In this document: piece after piece, positions 36,480 through 48,309 of the stretch
Layout: the number at the start of each line of letters is the position of its first letter
Numbering within the stretch: the first letter of the stretch is position 1
Assembly (NCBI GenBank): GCA_958298945.1
Contig: CATQJD010000111.1
Coordinates: 930,001 to 994,000 of the forward strand
DNA: 64,000 bases
Source: Atherix ibis
Lineage: Eukaryota; Arthropoda; Insecta; Diptera; Athericidae
Direction of reading: 5' to 3'
Notes under the pieces: generated by a model
What the model was told of the DNA's origin: nothing
The model's database searches: none
Seen by the model: the letters and a program-made list of their open reading frames with translations, nothing else
Made by a program: the position numbers and the translations under genes

Positions 36480-39400
36480 TTATATGCTGGGCAGGTGGTT
36501 TACTAAATGAGTTTTTAAAACTTCTTTATATTTTCCTTTGCTTTGTTTTTAAAAAAACGCCATTTTCATAGTGAAAAACCAATTTCAAAAACAAAAACAA
36601 AAAATTATATACAATATTTTCTGCAATTTGCCCACAGAAATTTATTCTGAAAGGACTCTCTTCCTCCGATCAGGATAATAAGATCCAGAGAAGCTTCGCC
36701 CAGTTGCTTGCAACAAAACCAAAATAAAAATCTCCAAAAAACCATCATTTTCATAGAGAAAAACAAATTTTAAGAACAAGTGGACTCACTGTGTTTATTT
36801 TTGCCTCCTATTTTCTGAGAAAACCTGTCGTCTGGTGTAAAAAGTTAATTTTCTTGCATTTTTGGTTCAAATTTCGGATTTGTCGGGTTTTTGTTTGGAT
36901 TTTTGCATATCTTTTGATTGCAGATTTATTATTTATTCTTTGAGCGCTCTTTCTTAGCCTTTTCTTGTGAATTTTTTTTTATATATGCCGGGCAGGTGGT
37001 TTAGCAAATGTTTTTTTAATACTTTTTAATGTTTTTCTTTATTTTGTTTTTTAAAAAAACGCCATTTTCATAGTGAAAAACCAATTTCAAAGACAAAAAC
37101 AACAAATTATATGCAATTTTTTCTACAATTTGCCCACAGAAATTTATTCTGAAAGGACACTCTTCCTCCGATCAGGATAATAAGATCCAGAGAAGCTCCG
37201 CCCAATTGTTTGCAACAAAACCAAAATAAACATCTCCAAAAAACCATCATTTTCATAGAGAAAAACAAATTTTAAGAACAAGTGGACTCAGTGTAATTAT
37301 TTTTGCCTCCTATTTTCTGAGAAAACTGGTCGTCTGGTGTAAAAAGTTAATTTTCTTGCATTTTTGGTTCAAATTTCGGATTTGTCGGGTTTTTTGTTTG
37401 GATTTTTGCATATATTTTGGTTGGCAATTTATTATTTATTCTTTGAGCGCTCTTTCTTAGCCTTTTCTTGTGGATTTTTTTGTTATATGCCGGGCAGGTG
37501 GTTAAGCAAATGAGTTTTTAATACTTTTTTATGTTTTCCTTTACTATGTTTTAAAAAAAACGCCATTTTCATAGTAACAAACTAATTTCAAAGACAAAAA
37601 CAACAAATTATGCGCAATTTTTTCTACAATTTGCCCACAGAAATTTATTCTGAAAGGACAATCTTCCTCCGATCAGGATAATAAGATCCAGAGAAGCTCC
37701 GCCCAATTGTTTGCAACAAAACCAAAATAAACATCTCCAAAAAACCATCATTTTCATAGAGAAAAACAAATTTTAAGAACAAGTGGACTCAGTGTAATTA
37801 TTTTTGCCTCCTATTTTCTGAGAAAACTGGTCGTCTGGTGTAAAAAGTTAATTTTCTTGCATTTTTGGTTCAAATTTCGGATTTGTCGGGTTTTTTGTTT
37901 GGATTTTTGCATATATTTTGGTTGCCGATTTATTATTTATTCTTTGAGCGCTCTTTCTTAGCCTTTTAATGTGGATTTTTTTTGTTATATGCTGGGCAGG
38001 TGGTTTACTAAATGAGTTTTTAAAACTTTTTTATATTTTCCTTTGCTTTGTTTTTAAAAAAACGCCATTTTCATAGTGAAAAACCAATTTCAAAAACAAA
38101 AACAAAAAATTATATGCAATATTTTCTGCAATTTGCCCACAGAAATTTATTCTGAAAGGACTCTCTTCCTCCGATCAGGATAATAAGATCCAGAGAAGCT
38201 TCGCCCAGTTGCTTGCAACAAAACCAAAATAAAAATCTCCAAAAAACCATCATTTTCATAGAGAAAAACAAATTTTAAGAACAAGTGGACTCAGTGTAAT
38301 TATTTTTGCCTCCTATTTTCTGAGAAAACTGGTCGTCTGGTGTAAAAAGTTAATTTTCTTGCATTTTTGGTTCAAATTTCGGATTTGTCGGGTTTTTTGT
38401 TTGGATTTTTGCATATATTTTGGTTGCCGATTTATTATTTATTCTTTGAGCGCTCTTTCTTAGCCTTTTAATGTGGATTTTTTTTGTTATATGCTGGGCA
38501 GGTGGTTTACTAAATGAGTTTTTAAAACTTTTTTATATTTTCCTTTGCTTTGTTTTTAAAAAAACGCCATTTTCATAGTGAAAAACCAATTTCAAAAACA
38601 AAAACAAAAAATTATATGCAATATTTTCTGCAATTTGCCCACAGAAATTTATTCTGAAAGGACTCTCTTCCTCCGATCAGGATAATAAGATCCAGAGAAG
38701 CTTCGCCCAGTTGCTTGCAACAAAAACAAAATAAAAATCTCCAAAAAACCATCATTTTCATAGAGAAAAACAAATTTTAAGAACAAGTGGACTCACTGTG
38801 TTTATTTTTGCCTCCTATTTTCTGAGAAAACCTGTCGTCTGGTGTAAAAAGTTAATTTTCTTACATTTTTGGTTCAAATTTCGGATTTGTCGGGTTTTTG
38901 TTTGGATTTTTGCATATCTTTTGATTGCAGATTTATTATTTATTCTTTGAGCGCTCTTTCTTAGCCTTTTCTTGTGAATTTTTTTTTAATATGCCGGGCA
39001 GGTGGTTTAGCAAATGTTTTTTTAATACTTTTTAATGTTTTTCTTTATTTTGTTTTTTAAAAAAACGCCATTTTCATAGTGAAAAACCAATTTCAAAGAC
39101 AAAAACAACAAATTATATGCAATTTTTTCTACAATTAGCCCACAGAAATTTATTCTGAAAGGACACTCTTCCTCCGATCAGGATAATAAGATCCAGAGAA
39201 GCTCCGCCCAATTGTTTGCAACAAAACCAAAATAAACATCTCCAAAAAACCATCATTTTCATAGAGAAAAACAAATTTTAAGAACAAGTGGACTCAGTGT
39301 AATTATTTTTGCCTCCTATTTTCTGAGAAAACTGGTCGTCTGGTGTAAAAAGTTAATTTTCTTGCATTTTTGGTTCAAATTTCGGATTTGTCGGGTTTTT

Positions 39401-40200
39401 TGTTTGGATTTTTGCATATATTTTGGTTGTCGATTTATTATTTATTCTTTGAGCGCTCTTTGTTAGCCTTTTCTTGTGGATTTTTTTTGTTATATGCCGG
39501 GCAGGTGGTTAAGCAAATGAGTTTTTAATACTTTTTTATGTTTTCCTTTACTATGTTTTAAAAAAAACGCCATTTTCATAGTAACAAACTAATTTCAAAG
39601 ACAAAAACAACAAATTATATGCAATTTTTTCTACAATTTGCCCACAGAAATTTATTCTGAAAGGACAATCTTCCTCCGATCAGGATAATAAGATCCAGAG
39701 AAGCTCCGCCCAATTGTTTGCAACAAAACCAAAATAAACATCTCCAAAAAACCATTATTTTCATAGAGAAAAACAAATTTTAAGAACAAGTGGACTCAGT
39801 GTAATTATTTTTGCCTCTTATTTTCTGAGAAAACTGGTCGTCTGGTGTAAAAAGTTAATTTTCTTGCATTTTTGGTTCAAATTTCGGATTTGTCGGGTTT
39901 TTTGTTTGGATTTTTGCATATATTTTGGTTGCCGATTTATTATTTATTCTTTGAGCGCTCTTTCTTAGCCTTTTATTGTGGATGTTTTTTGTTATATGCT
40001 GGGCAGGTGGTTTACTAAATGAGTTTTTAAAACTTTTTTATATTTTCCTTTGCTTTGTTTTTAAAAAAACGCCATTTTCATAGTGAAAAACCAATTTCAA
40101 AAACAAAAACAACAATTTATATGCAATATTTTCTGCAATTTGCCCACAGAAATTTATTCTGAAAGGACACTCTTCCTCCGATCAGGATAATAAGATCCAG
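36480..40200 (+). repeat. Satellite block with AGCTCCGCC and GGACTCTC variants
   Basis: Monomers here alternate between subtypes marked by GTTTTTAAAACTT with GGACTCTCTTCC (about 36650, 38160, 38660) and subtypes marked by AGCTCCGCCC with AATAAACATCTCC. The former loses no HindIII site, whereas the latter changes AAGCTT to AAGCTC. All units are full length (~500 bp). No gene is seen. Confidence 0.7.
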
Positions 40201-41099
40201 AGAAGCTCCGCCCAATTGTTTGCAACAAAACCAAAATAAACATCTCCAAAAAACCATCATTTTCATAGAGAAAAACAAATTTTAAGAACAAGTGGACTCA
40301 GTGTAATTATTTTTGCCTCCTATTTTCTGAGAAAACTGGTCGTCTGGTGTAAAAAGTTAATTTTCTTGCATTTTTGGTTCAAATTTCGGATTTGTCGGGT
40401 TTTTTGTTTGGATTTTTGCATATATTTTGGTTGCCGATTTATTATTTATTCTTTGAGCGCTCTTTCTTAGCCTTTTCTTGTGGATTTTTTTTTGTTATAT
40501 GCCGGGCAGTTGGTTAAGCAAATGAGTTTTTAATACTTTTTTATGTTTTCCTTTACTATGTTTTAAAAAAAAACGCCATTTTCATAGTAACAAACTAATT
40601 TCAAAGACAAAAACAACAAATTATATGCAATTTTTTCTACAATTTGCCCACAGAAATTTATTCTGAAAGGACACTCTTCCTCCGATCAGGATAATAAGAT
40701 CCAGAGAAGCTTCGCCCAGTTATTTTTGCCTCCTATTTTCTGAGAAAACTGGTCGTCTGGTGTAAAAAGTTAATTTTCTTGCATTTTTGGTTCAAATTTC
40801 GGATTTGTCGGGTTTTTTGTTTGGGTTTTTTGCATATATTTTGGTTGCCGATTTATTATTTATTCTTTGAGCGCTCTTTCTTAGCCTTTTATTGTGGATT
40901 TTTTTTGTTATATGCCGGGCAGGTGGTTAAGCAAATGAGTTTTTAATACTTTTTTATGTTTTCCTTTACTATGTTTTAAAAAAAACGCCATTTTCATGGT
41001 AACAAACTAATTTCAAAGACAAAAACAACAAATTATATGCAATTTTTTCTACAATTTGCCCACAGAAATTTATTCTGAAAGGACACTCTTACTCCGATC

Positions 41100-44000
41100 A
41101 GGATAATAAGATCCAGAGAAGCTCCGCCCCAATTGTTTGCAACAAAACCAAAATAAACATCTCCAAAAAACCATCATTTTCATAGAGAAAAACAAATTTT
41201 AAGAACAAGTGGACTCAGTGTAATTATTTTTGCCTCCTATTTTCTGATAAAACTGGTCGTCTGGTGTAAAAAGTTAATTTTCTTGCATTTTTGGTTCAAA
41301 TTTCGGATTTGTCGGGTTTTTTGTTTGGATTTTTGCATATATTTTGGTTGCCGATTTATTATTTATTCTTTGAGCGCTCTTTGTTAGCCTTTTCTTGTGG
41401 ATTTTTTTTGTTATATGCCGGGCAGGTGGTTAAGCAAATGAGTTTTTAATACTTTTTTATGTTTTCCTTTACTATGTTTTAAAAAAAACGCCATTTTTCA
41501 TAGTAACAAACTAATTTCAAAGACAAAAACAACAAATTATATGCAATTTTTTCTACAATTTGCCCACAGAAATTTATTCTGAAAGGACAATCTTCCTCGA
41601 TCAGGATAATAAGATCCAGAGAAGCTCCGCCCAATTGTTTGCAACAAAACCAAAATAAACATCTCCAAAAAACCATCATTTTCATAGAGAAAAACAAATT
41701 TTAAGAACAAGTGGACTCAGTGTAATTATTTTTGCCTCCTATTTTCTGAGAAAACTGGTCGTCTGGTGTAAAAAGTTAATTTTCTTGCATTTTTGGTTCA
41801 AATTTCGGATTTGTCGGGTTTTTTTGTTTGGATTTTTGCATATATTTTGGTTGCCGATTTATTTATTTATTCTTTGAGCGCTCTTTCTTAGCCTTTTATT
41901 GTGGATGTTTTTTGTTATATGCTGGGCAGGTGGTTTACTAAATGAGTTTTTAAAACTTTTTTATATTTTCCTTTGCTTTGTTTTTAAAAAAACGCCATTT
42001 TCATAGTGAAAAACCAATTTCAAAAACAAAAACAACAATTTATATGCAATATTTCTGCAATTTGCCCACAGAAATTTATTCTGAAGGACACTCTTCCTCC
42101 GATCAGGATAATAAGATGCAGAGAAGCTTCACTCAATTGTTTGCAACAAAACCAAAATAAACATCTCCAAAAAAACCATCATTTTCATAGAGAAAAACAA
42201 ATTTTAAGAACAAGTGGACTCAGTGTAATTATTTTTGCCTCCTATTTTCTGAGAAAACTGGTCGTCTGGGTGTAAAAAGTTAATTTTCTTGCATTTTTGG
42301 TTCAAATTTCGGATTTGTCGGGTTTTTTGTTTGGATTTTTGCATATATTTTGGTTGCCGATTTATTATTTATTCTTTGAGCGCTCTTTCTTAGCCTTTTT
42401 CTTGTGGATTTTTTTTGTTATATGCCGGGCAGTGGTTAAGCAAATGAGTTTTTAATACTTTTTTATGTTTTCCTTTACTATGTTTTAAAAAAACGCCATT
42501 TTCATAGTAACAAACTAATTTCAAAGACAAAAACAACAAATTATATGCAATTTTTTCTACAATTTGCCCACAGAAATTTATTCTGAAAGGACACTCTTCC
42601 TCCGATCAGGATAATAAGATCCAGAGAAGCTTCGCCCAGTTATTTTTGCCTCCTATTTTCTGAGAAAACTGGTCGTCCTGGTGTAAAAAGTTAATTTTCT
42701 TGCATTTTTGGTTCAAATTTCGGATGTGTCGGGTTTTTTGTTTGGATTTTTGCAAATATTTTGGTTGCGATTTATTATTTATTCTTTGAGCGCTCTTTCT
42801 TAGCCTTTTCTTGTGATTTTTTTTTGTTATATGCCGGGCAGGTGGGTTAAGCAAATGAGTTTTTAATACTTTTTTATGTTTTCCCTTTACTATGTTTTAA
42901 AAAAAACGCCATTTTCATGGTAACAAACTAATTTCAAAGACAAAAACAACAAATTATATGCAATTTTTTCTACAATTTGCCCACAGAAATTTATTCTGAA
43001 AGGACAATCTTCCTCCGATTAGGGATAATAAGATCCAGAGAAGCTTCGCCCAGTTGCTTGCAACAAAACCAAAATTAAAATCTCCAAAAAACCATCATTT
43101 TTCATAGAGAAAAACAAATTTTAAGAACAAGTGGACTCAGTGTAATTATTTTTGCCTCCTATTTTCTGAGAAAACCTGTCGTCTGGTGTAAAAAGTTAAT
43201 TTTCTTGCATTTTTGGTTCAAATTTCGGATTTGTCGGGTTTTTGTTTGGATTTTTGCATATCTTTTGATTGCAGATTTATTATTTATTCTTTGAGCGCTC
43301 TTTCTTAGCCTTTTCTTGTGAATTTTTTTTATATATGCCGGGCAGGTGGTTTAGCAAATGTTTTTTTAATACTTTTTAATGTTTTTCTTTATTTTGTTTT
43401 TTAAAAAACGCCATTTTCATAGTGAAAAACCAATTTCAAAGACAAAAACAACAAATTATATGCAATTTTTTCTACAATTTGCCCACAGAAATTTATTCTG
43501 AAAGGACACTCTTCCTCCGATCAGGATAATAAGATCCAGAGAAGCTCCGCCCAATTGTTTGCAACAAAACAAAATAAACATCTCCAAAAAAACCATCATT
43601 TTCATAGAGAAAAACAAATTTTAAGAACAAGTGGACTCAGTGTAATTATTTTTGCCTCCTATTTCTGAGAAAACTGGTCGTCTGGTGTAAAAAGTTAATT
43701 TTCTTGCATTTTTGGTTCAAATTTCGGATTTGTAGGGTTTTTTGTTTGGATTTTTGCAAATATTTTGGTTGCCGATTTATTATTTATTCTTGAGCGCTCT
43801 TTCTTAGCCTTTTATTGTGGATTTTTTTTGTTATATGCTGGGCATGGTGGTTTACTAAATGAGTTTTTAATACTTTTTTATATTTTCCTTTACTTTGTTT
43901 TTAAAAAAACGCCATTTGCATAGTGAAAAACCAATTTCGAAGACAAAAACAACAAATTATATGCAATTTTTTCTACAATTTGCCTACAGAAATTTATTCT

Positions 44001-44500
44001 GAAAGGACACTCTTCCTCCGATCAGGATAATAAGATCTAGAGAAGCTTCGCCCAGTTATTTTTGCCTCCTATTTTCTGAGAAAACTGGTCGCCTGGTGTA
44101 AAAAGTTGATTTTCTTGCATTTTTGGTTCAAATTTCGGATTTCTCGGGTTTTTTGTTTGGATTTTTGCATATATTTTGGTTGCCGATTTATAATTTATTC
44201 TTTGAGCGCTCTTTCTTAGCCTTTTCTTGTGGATTTTTTTTGTTTTATGCCGGGCAGGTGGTTTAGCAAATGTTTTTTTTAATACTTTTTAATGTTTTCC
44301 TTTATTTTGTTTAAAAAAAAACGCCATTTTCATAGTAAAAAACCAATTTCAAAGACAAAAACAACAAATTATATGCAATATTTTCTACAATTTGCCCACA
44401 GAAATTTATTCTGAAAGGACACTCTTCCTCCGATCAGGATAATAAGATCCAGAGAAGCTTCGCCCAATTGTTGCAACAAAACAAAATAAACATCTCCAAA
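41100..44500 (+). repeat. Satellite zone with unusually many one-base indels
   Basis: Single-base gains or losses at conserved positions are frequent here, for example CTCCGCCCCAATTG (~41128), CATTTTTCATAG (~41492), TCCTCGATC (~41596), TCTGAAGGACAC (~42081), GTCTGGGTGTAA (~42265), GTCCTGGTG (~42676), GGTTGCGATT (~42766), TTTTCCCTTTAC (~42881), GATTAGGGAT (~43017), CCAAAATTAAAA (~43070), CCTATTTCTGAG (~43660), TATTCTTGAGC (~43787), GGGCATGGTGG (~43842) and AATTGTTGCAAC (~44468). Most neighbouring zones differ mainly by substitutions. Confidence 0.75.
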
Positions 44501-47500
44501 AAACCATCATTTTCATAGAGAAAAACAAATTTTAAGAACAAGTGGACTCAGTGTAATTATTTTTGCCTCCTATTTTCTGAGAAAACTGGTCGTCTGGTGT
44601 AAAAAGTTGATTTTCTTGCATTTTTGGTTCAAATTTCGGATTTGTCGGGTTTTTTGTTTGGATTTTTGCATATATTTTGGTTGCCGATTTATTATTTATT
44701 CTTTGAGCGCTCTTTCTTAGCCTTTTCTTGTGGATTTTTTTTGTTATATGCCGGGCAGTTGGTTAAGCAAATGAGTTTTTAATACTTTTTTATGTTTTCC
44801 TTTACTATGTTTTAAAAAAAACGCCATTTTCATAGTAACAAACTAATTTCAAAGACAAAAACAACAAATTATATGCAATTTTTTCTACAATTTGCCCACA
44901 GAAATTTATTCTGAAAGGACACTCTTCCTCCGATCAGGATAATAAGATCCAGAGAAGCTTCGCCCAGTTATTTTTGCCTCCTATTTTCTGAGAAAACTGG
45001 TCGTCTGGTGTAAAAAGTTAATTTTCTTGCATTTTTGGTTCAAATTTCGGATTTGTCGGGTTTTTTGTTTGGATTTTTGCATATATTTTGGTTGCCGATT
45101 TATTATTTATTCTTTGAGCGCTCTTTCTTAGCCTTTTAATGTGGATTTTTTTTGTTATATGCTGGGCAGGTGGTTTACTAAATGAGTTTTTAAAACTTTT
45201 TTATATTTTCCTTTGCTTTGTTTTTAAAAAAACGCCATTTTCATAGTGAAAAACCAATTTCAAAAACAAAAACAACAAATTATATGCAATATTTTCTGCA
45301 ATTTGCCCACAGAAATTTATTCTGAAAGGACTCTCTTCCTCCGATCAGGATAATAAGATCCAGAGAAGCTTCGCCCAGTTGCTTGCAACAAAACCAAAAT
45401 AAAAATCTCCAAAAAACCATCATTTTCATAGAGAAAAACAAATTTTAAGAACAAGTGGACTCAGTGTAATTATTTTTGCCTCCTATTTTCTGAGAAAACC
45501 TGTCGTCTGGTGTAAAAAGTTAATTTTCTTGCATTTTTGGTTCAAATTTCGGATTTGTCGGGTTTTTGTTTGGATTTTTGCATATCTTTTGATTGCAGAT
45601 ATATTATTTATTCTTTGAGCGCTCTTTCTTAGCCTTTTCTTGTGATTTTTTTTTTATATATGCCGGGCAGGTGGTATAGCAAATGTTTTTTTAATACTTT
45701 TTAATGTTTTTCTTTATTTTGTTTTTTAAAAAAACGCCATTTTCATAGTGAAAAACCAATTTCAAAGACAAAAACAACAAATTATATGCAATTTTTTCTA
45801 CAATTTGCCCACAGAAATTTATTCTGAAAGGACACTCTTCCTCCGATCAGGATAATAAGATCCAGAGAAGCTCCGCCCAATTGTTTGCAACAAAACCAAA
45901 ATAAACATCTCCAAAAAACCATCATTTTCATAGAGAAAAACAAATTTTAAGAACAAGTGGACTCAGTGTAATAATTTTTGCCTCCTATTTTCTGAGAAAA
46001 CTGGTCGTCTGGTGTAAAAAGTTAATTTTCTTGCATTTTTGGTTCAAATTTCGGATTTGTAGGGTTTTTTGTTTGGATTTTTGCATATATTTTGGTTGCC
46101 GATTTATTATTTATTCTTTGAGCGCTCTTTCTTAGCCTTTTATTGTGGATTTTTTTTTTTATATGCTGGGCAGGTGGTTTACTAAATGAGTTTTTAATAC
46201 TTTTTTATATTTTCCTTTACTTTGTTTTTAAAAAAACGCCATTTTCATAGTGAAAAACCAATTTCGAAGACAAAAACAACAAATTATATGCAATTTTTTC
46301 TACAATTTGCCTACAGAAATTTATTCTGAAAGGACACTCTTCCTCCGATCAGGATAATAAGATCTAGAGAAGCTTCGCCCAGTTATTTTTGCCTCCTATT
46401 TTCTGAGAAAACTGGTCGCCTGGTGTAAAAAGTTAATTTTCTTGCATTTTTGGTTCAAATTTCGGATTTCTCGGGTTTTTTGTTTGGATTGCTGCATATA
46501 TTTTGGTTGCCGATTTATTATTTATTCTTTGAGCGCTCTTTCTTAGCCTTTTCTTGTGGATTTTTTTTGTTTTATGCCGGGCAGGTGGTTTAGCAAATGT
46601 TTTTTTAATACTTTTTAATGTTTTCCTTTATTTTGTGTAAAAAAAACGCCATTTTCATAGTAAAAAACCAATTTCAAAGACAAAAACAACAAATTATATG
46701 CAATATTTTCTACAATTTGCCCACAGAAATTTATTCTGAAAGGACACTCTTCCTCCGATCAGGATAATAAGATCCAGAGAAGCTTCGCCCAATTGTTTGC
46801 AACAAAACCAAAATAAAAATCTCCAAAAAACCATCATTTTCATAGAGAAAAACAAATTTTAAGAACAAGTGGACTCAGTGTAATTATTTTTGCCTCCTAT
46901 TTTCTGAGAAAACTGGTCGCCTGGCGTAAAAAGTTGATTTTCTTGCATTTTTGGTTCAAATTTCGGATTTGTCGGGTTTTTTGTTTGGATTTTTGCATAT
47001 CTTTTGATTGCAGATTTATTATTTATTCTTTGAGCGCTCTTTCTTAGCCTTTTCTTGTGGATTTTTTTTTTTATATGCCGGGCAGGTGGTTTAGCAAATG
47101 AGTTTTTAATACTTTTTTCTGTTTTCCTTTACTTTGTTTTAAAAAAAACGCCATTTTCATAGTAAAAAACTAATTTCAAAGACAAAAACAACAAATTATA
47201 TACAATATTTTCTACAATTTGCCCACAGAAATTTATTCTGAAAGGACACTCTTCCTCCGATCAGGACAATAAGATCCAGAGAAGCTTCGCCCAATTGTTT
47301 GCAACAAAACCAATATAAAAATCTCCAAAAAACCATCATTCTCATAGAGAAAACAAATTTTAAGAACAAGTGGACTCAGTGTAATTATTTTTGCCTCCTA
47401 TTTTCTGAGAAAACTGGTCGCCTGGTGTAAAAAGGTGATTTTCTTGCATTTTTGGTTCAAATTTCGGATTTCTCGGGTTTTTTGTTTGGATTTTTGCATA

Positions 47501-48309
47501 TATTTTGGTTGCCGATTTATTATTTATTCTTTGAGCGCTATTTCTTAGCCTTTTATTGTGGATTTTTTTTTTGTTATATGCCGGGCAGTTGGTTAAGCAA
47601 ATGAGTTTTTAATACTTTTTTATGTTTTCCTTTACTATGTTTTAAAAAAAACGCCATTTTCATAGTAACAAACTAATTTCAAAGACAAAAACAACAAATT
47701 ATATGCAATTTTTTCTACAATTTGCCCACAGAAATTTATTCTGAAAGGACACTCTTCCTCCGATCAGGATAATAAGATCCAGAGAAGCTCCGCCCAATTG
47801 TTTGCAACAAAACCAAAATAAACATCTCCAAAAAACCACCATTTTCATAGAGAAAAACAAATTTTAAGAACAAGTGGACTCAGTGTAATTACTTTTGCCT
47901 CCTATTTTCTGAGAAAACTGGTCGTCTGGTGTAAAAAGTTAATTTTCTTGCATTTTTGGTTCAAATTTCGGATTTGTCGGGTTTTTTGTTTGGATTTTTG
48001 CATATATTTTGGTTGCCGATTTATTATTTATTCTTTGAGCGCTCTTTCTTAGCCTTTTATCGTGGATTTTTTTTGTTATACGTGTATGCTAAGCAGGTTG
48101 TTTACTAAATGAGTTTTTAATACTTTTTTATATTTTCCTTTACTTTGTTTTTAAAAAAACGCCATTTTCATAGTGAAAAACCAATTTCGAAGACAAAAAC
48201 AACAAATTATATGCAATTTTTTCTACAATTTGCCTACAGAAATTTATTCTGAAAGGACACTCTTCCTCCGATCAGGATAATAAGATCCAGAGATGCTTCG
48301 CCCAGTTAT

